DNA of 64,000 bases from assembly GCF_935822925.1 (NCBI RefSeq), contig NZ_CAKXZS010000004.1:1-64000 (forward strand). The letters run 5' to 3'. The translations under genes and the position numbers were made by a program. How positions within the stretch are numbered: the first letter of the stretch is position 1; the number at the start of each line of letters is the position of its first letter. A model generated the notes under the pieces. That model had not been told where the DNA came from. It saw only the letters and a program-made list of their open reading frames with translations, and did not search any database. The DNA is from Mesorhizobium ventifaucium (GTDB lineage Bacteria > Pseudomonadota > Alphaproteobacteria > Rhizobiales > Rhizobiaceae). Shown here one piece after another: positions 61,073 to 64,000 of the stretch.

Positions 61073-62137
61073 TCACTGCACCGCCGCGCGGCGCCTGCGG
61101 CCGGCACCAAGCCCTGCCAGCGTCTGGTAGGCGTCCATGTAAGACGAAATCATTTGGTCGAGCGAAAAGCGCCGCCGCGCCTCGGCCCGGCATGTCTCGG
61201 CATCAAGGCCGGAGGCTGCGACGATGGCCTCCGCCATCTCACGGATGTTGTTGACCAGAAAGCCCGTCTTGCCGTGTTCGACCACGTCCGGCAGCGCGCC
61301 GTTTGGACAGGCGACGACCGGCGTGCCGCAGGCGAGAGCCTCCATCGCGACAAGCGAGCTGGTTTCCGCGGCAAGGCTGGGAATGACCAGGCAGCGGGCG
61401 GCGTTGAGAAAGCGCCGCTTTGCGACGAAGCCAAGCGGACCGAGGAAGCGGCGGCGCTTGTCGAGGCGCGGCTGGACTTCGTCACGAAAGTACAGCGTGT
61501 GTGTTTCATAGGGGTAGACCTTGCCGCCGATGATCAGCGGCACGCCAGCCTGTTTGGCCGCGTCCAGTGCCAGGTGGATGCCCTTTTCAGGGCAAATGCG
61601 GCTGAGCACCAGCGCGAAGTTGCGCTTTGACTGCCGACTACTCAGCGCGTCGATATCGACGCCGTTTGGAATGGGTGCCAGCAGCCTGGCATCCGGCGGC
61701 GCGGTCCTCTGTTGGGCGATCGAGACGGCGTGAAGCCATAGATCGTCGCGGACAGTGCGCAAGGCATCTGCGGGATACCAATCGAGCGGCAGGTGCAGGC
61801 TTACAAGGGTCGGGCCATCATCAGGCAGATAGGCATCAAAATCGATGCCGTGCAGATGAACCACGTCGATCGGCCAACGGGCGCGTGCGACTTCTATCGC
61901 GGTGCGGTGAGAGCGCTGTGCCCGTTTCTTCGCCGCATCGTCGAGCACACCCGGTTCAGCAGGCGTCTCGATGAGCACGCCCGCCGCTTTCGAGCCCCGG
62001 CAACCGATCACGATGGAAGCGTGTCCCGCGCGCACGAGTGCCTGGTCGAGCATCGACAGCACCTGCTCGGCACCGCCAACCGCATCCGGGCCGACTGGCG
62101 CGAGAGGGTAGGCGACGTTCAGGACGGTGAGGGTCAT
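61073..62137 (-). CDS. glycosyltransferase family 4 (GT-B)
   Basis: GT-B enzyme of 354 residues. Acceptor loop PVGPDAVGGAEQVLSMLDQA near the start, donor domain FALVLSRICPEKGIHLALDA and the EX7E motif AAETSSLVAMEALACGTPVV. Its ATG overlaps the PIG-L deacetylase stop. Together they suggest synthesis of a small glycoconjugate containing a deacetylated amino sugar (as in mycothiol-like or LPS-type pathways), but donor and acceptor are unknown. Confidence 0.85.
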   Translation of the reverse strand: MTLTVLNVAYPLAPVGPDAVGGAEQVLSMLDQALVRAGHASIVIGCRGSKAAGVLIETPAEPGVLDDAAKKRAQRSHRTAIEVARARWPIDVVHLHGIDFDAYLPDDGPTLVSLHLPLDWYPADALRTVRDDLWLHAVSIAQQRTAPPDARLLAPIPNGVDIDALSSRQSKRNFALVLSRICPEKGIHLALDAAKQAGVPLIIGGKVYPYETHTLYFRDEVQPRLDKRRRFLGPLGFVAKRRFLNAARCLVIPSLAAETSSLVAMEALACGTPVVACPNGALPDVVEHGKTGFLVNNIREMAEAIVAASGLDAETCRAEARRRFSLDQMISSYMDAYQTLAGLGAGRRRRAAVQ

Positions 62138-62985
62138 GGCCGGTCGAGCCCAAGCTCCTCATGCGCAGCGGCCGCGGCGTGAAGCCAAACCGCCGGCTCG
62201 AAACCGAGCGGCAGCGCCTCGTAATAAAGCCTGCCGTGGTTCGGCAGCGCCAGGAAATCATAGGCGGGCGCCACCCGGAAACGTTCGGCGCGCGCCGTAA
62301 ACGGCGCCAGCGTCCGTTGCTGTGTCCGGTGGCAGGCCAGCATGCACTGCTTTCGTTCGAAAGCCGCTTCCGTAAGGTGGAGTTCAATGCACTCACCGCC
62401 GGGATCGCTGTTGAAGTCCTGGAGGACTGCGCCCTCAGGTCCGGCGGAATAGAACGCCATTTCGACGATGGCCGGCGCCTGGCGTCCGTCGCGGCGCAGC
62501 AAATGGCAGGCCGCATGGACGGCAAAGGCGGTGGCGTCATGATCAGGGTGACCACCTTCATAAGGATGCGTACAGACGAAGCTGACGTCGCGATCGGCCA
62601 AAAGGCCGGTCAGATCCCGTGCGAGCGAGCCAAGATTTCCGGCGGCTTGCTTGTCGGGATAGCCGAGGCTGATCAGGGCCGTAGACGGCAATCCCGCTGC
62701 CGCCAGCGCCGTCTCCAGCTCCTTATGGCGGGCCTCGGCATAGTCCTGCCACGTCTCGAAGCCGTGTGCTCGCGCGTCTTCAAGGTCTCGCGGCGCGCCG
62801 TCGGTGACATGGACGATGCGAGATCCGCGCAAGCCGGCAAGATGCCCGCCGATGCCGATGGTCTCGTCGTCCGGATGCGCGACAACGATCATGATTTCAG
62901 CACCGTCAGAGCAGTGCGGAGCAGCACCTAGCAACAAGGCCGCGAATTCGGCAAGCGGTCCGGACCTGTCGGGTGCGTGTTGCAT
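62134..62985 (-). CDS. PIG-L family N-deacetylase
   Basis: Zinc deacetylase of 283 residues. AHPDDETIGIGGH (two zinc ligands and the catalytic Asp) near 35-47 and HPDHDATAFAVHAACH with the third ligand. Family members remove N-acetyl from GlcNAc-type substrates. Sits between a glycoside-hydrolase-like gene and a GT4 gene; overlap with the latter. Its substrate could be the product or acceptor of that transferase. Start at 62985 lies seven bases after the hydrolase stop. Confidence 0.9.
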   Translation of the reverse strand: MQHAPDRSGPLAEFAALLLGAAPHCSDGAEIMIVVAHPDDETIGIGGHLAGLRGSRIVHVTDGAPRDLEDARAHGFETWQDYAEARHKELETALAAAGLPSTALISLGYPDKQAAGNLGSLARDLTGLLADRDVSFVCTHPYEGGHPDHDATAFAVHAACHLLRRDGRQAPAIVEMAFYSAGPEGAVLQDFNSDPGGECIELHLTEAAFERKQCMLACHRTQQRTLAPFTARAERFRVAPAYDFLALPNHGRLYYEALPLGFEPAVWLHAAAAAHEELGLDRP

Positions 62986-62992
62986 GACACAC

Positions 62993-63925
62993 TCATGCTG
63001 CCGAAGCCCGCACCGCTCTGACCGGCGAGACAGCCAAGGCGGGAGCGTAGCGGCGGGTCATCGTCGCGCAAAACTCCGCGAATTCCTCCGGCACCAGCGG
63101 CGGACTGGTGTGATGCGGCATCACTCCACGGTGCTCCGGAGTGAAGCAGAAGGTGATGGTCACGTCGAAATCGGCAAGTGCTTCCATCTGCCGGTCGTAC
63201 CAATCCAGCGCATTCGGCCTGAAACTGTCGGCCCAGGAGAGCCCGGTGCGCAGATTGGTGACGCCCAGCCGTTTCATCCAGGCGACGGCGTCCTCCAGCC
63301 GGGGATCTTCAAAATGGAACCATTGCACCAGTCCCATGTCGGGTGCGTAACGCAGGAATTCCTCGAGCGCGGGTTTGGGCGTACCGTCTTCGCGTAGCAG
63401 GCCCATGTAGAAGTGGCGATAGTAGGAGGAGCCTTCGGCCTCGCGGTGACGCGTCGTTGCCCCCCATTCGCGCGGAAGATCGTAGAGGCTGTACCATTGC
63501 ACGCGCGAGGCATTGCCGAGCAGCAGTTCGGCGCTCCTGCGCAAACCCCAGAGCTGTACCTCCTCCGCCCCGAAGCTCGACACACCAACTTCGCTGACCC
63601 ATACGGGAAGATCGGTGACGGTCGAAATCTCGCCGATCTTCTGGGGCCATTCCTGAATCTGCCAGAGATTCCAGTCGAGTGGGAAGCCATGCACACCGAC
63701 GGCATCGACATGGTCGAGCACCCCATATTGCTTCATGAGCGCCATGAAATCGGCATCGATCGGCGAAATGCCGCCCAGTATCCTGGTCACGGCCGGGTTT
63801 GCCGATCCGATCGCATCGGCGGCCAGTGTTGCCATGTTGGCAAAGCGGCTCCAGTCGGGGTCGAGTTCGGGATCCCAATGGGATTTGTTGTTCGGCTCGT
63901 TCCAGATCATCGCGGCTTCAATCAT
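62993..63925 (-). CDS. glycoside hydrolase, beta-xylosidase-like (clan GH-A)
   Basis: TIM-barrel glycosidase of 310 residues. WNEPNNKSHWDP with the Asn-Glu acid/base pair is at the very start, and WVSEVGVSSFG holds the likely nucleophile Glu about 110 residues on. This spacing fits the GH39/GH-A group, but the usual first barrel strands are absent, so it is either a circularly shortened relative or a truncated protein. ATG 63925 with gaaagga box is preferred; upstream codons to 63973 are compositionally odd. First gene of the leftward operon in the window. Confidence 0.65.
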   Translation of the reverse strand: MIEAAMIWNEPNNKSHWDPELDPDWSRFANMATLAADAIGSANPAVTRILGGISPIDADFMALMKQYGVLDHVDAVGVHGFPLDWNLWQIQEWPQKIGEISTVTDLPVWVSEVGVSSFGAEEVQLWGLRRSAELLLGNASRVQWYSLYDLPREWGATTRHREAEGSSYYRHFYMGLLREDGTPKPALEEFLRYAPDMGLVQWFHFEDPRLEDAVAWMKRLGVTNLRTGLSWADSFRPNALDWYDRQMEALADFDVTITFCFTPEHRGVMPHHTSPPLVPEEFAEFCATMTRRYAPALAVSPVRAVRASAA

Positions 63926-64000
63926 GAAGTGGTCCTTTCGACGGGTAGACGGCGCCGCCGCCGGCCGGCTCACCGGCGGCGCGGCAGAAATAAACCTCTT

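Noticed and set aside
1..64000. tRNA, rRNA or integrase attachment sites
   Set aside because: I scanned for tRNA-like cloverleaf ends and integrase genes and found none that I could support by eye.

Overview
The window looks like chromosome of an alphaproteobacterium of the Rhizobiales, most likely Mesorhizobium or a close relative. The evidence is rhizobial-type intergenic palindromes, a PrsD/PrsE-type type I exporter beside RTX glycanases, GGAAC-N16-CGTT promoters of the alphaproteobacterial general stress sigma factor, and the gene families present. The genus is inferred, not proven. I see no rRNA, tRNA, CRISPR array or intact insertion sequence.

Region 1 (about 0.6-27.4 kb) is a patchwork surface-polysaccharide locus. 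It holds two sulfotransferases, a Wzx-type flippase, several GT4 glycosyltransferases, two multi-spanning GT-C-like enzymes, a priming sugar-phosphate transferase, a GT2/flippase/epimerase operon, and a Crp/Fnr regulator at its right end. A UbiA-HAD-GtrA trio (8.5-10.6 kb) looks like a polyprenyl-phosphate-pentose donor pathway. A second copy of this pathway survives only as a scrambled ruin at 19.3-20.3 kb. A conserved leader module carrying a CRP-like dyad (CGCTGT-N10-ACAGCG) occurs four times at transcription-unit heads, one copy directly in front of the Crp/Fnr gene.

The most striking unit is the operon at 10.9-16.4 kb: an MBOAT acyltransferase fused to an SGNH domain, a carrier protein, a stand-alone adenylation enzyme and an acyl-CoA-dehydrogenase-like flavoenzyme. 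The ten specificity residues of the adenylation enzyme read D-L-L-Y-L-A-L-V-C-K, which I recall as the code of the L-proline enzymes that feed pyrrole-2-carboxyl-S-carrier synthesis (PltF/RedM/CloN4 type). The dehydrogenase resembles PltE. I propose that this operon makes pyrrole-2-carboxyl (or prolyl) thioester and that the membrane acyltransferase puts it on an envelope glycan, as a Dlt-like machine would.

Region 2 (27.4-45 kb) is an accessory graveyard: a relaxase relic, a broken virginiamycin-B-lyase-like gene, an RTX-SGNH secreted protein, a membrane protein of unknown function, a frameshifted SGNH hydrolase, a decayed type III secretion fragment (SctD, SctX, SctY, truncated SctV), a LysM protein with three frameshifts, a hydro-lyase remnant and a GH16-RTX glycanase. 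Region 3 (45-48 kb) is the type I secretion pair that probably exports the two RTX proteins.

Region 4 (48-58.5 kb) is a general-stress-response island: an ECF sigma factor, a NepR-like protein, a DUF892 ferritin-like protein, a DUF3182 protein, a metallophosphoesterase, an SDR-SPW-VKOR fusion and small stress proteins. Five to six EcfG-type promoters were read directly here. It also contains a GIY-YIG nuclease gene bounded by about 97-bp inverted repeats, with a solo hairpin copy 3 kb away in the same flanking sequence, which looks like a small mobile element family. Region 5 (59-64 kb) is a leftward operon of a glycoside hydrolase, PIG-L deacetylase, GT4 glycosyltransferase, GNAT acyltransferase and methyltransferase.
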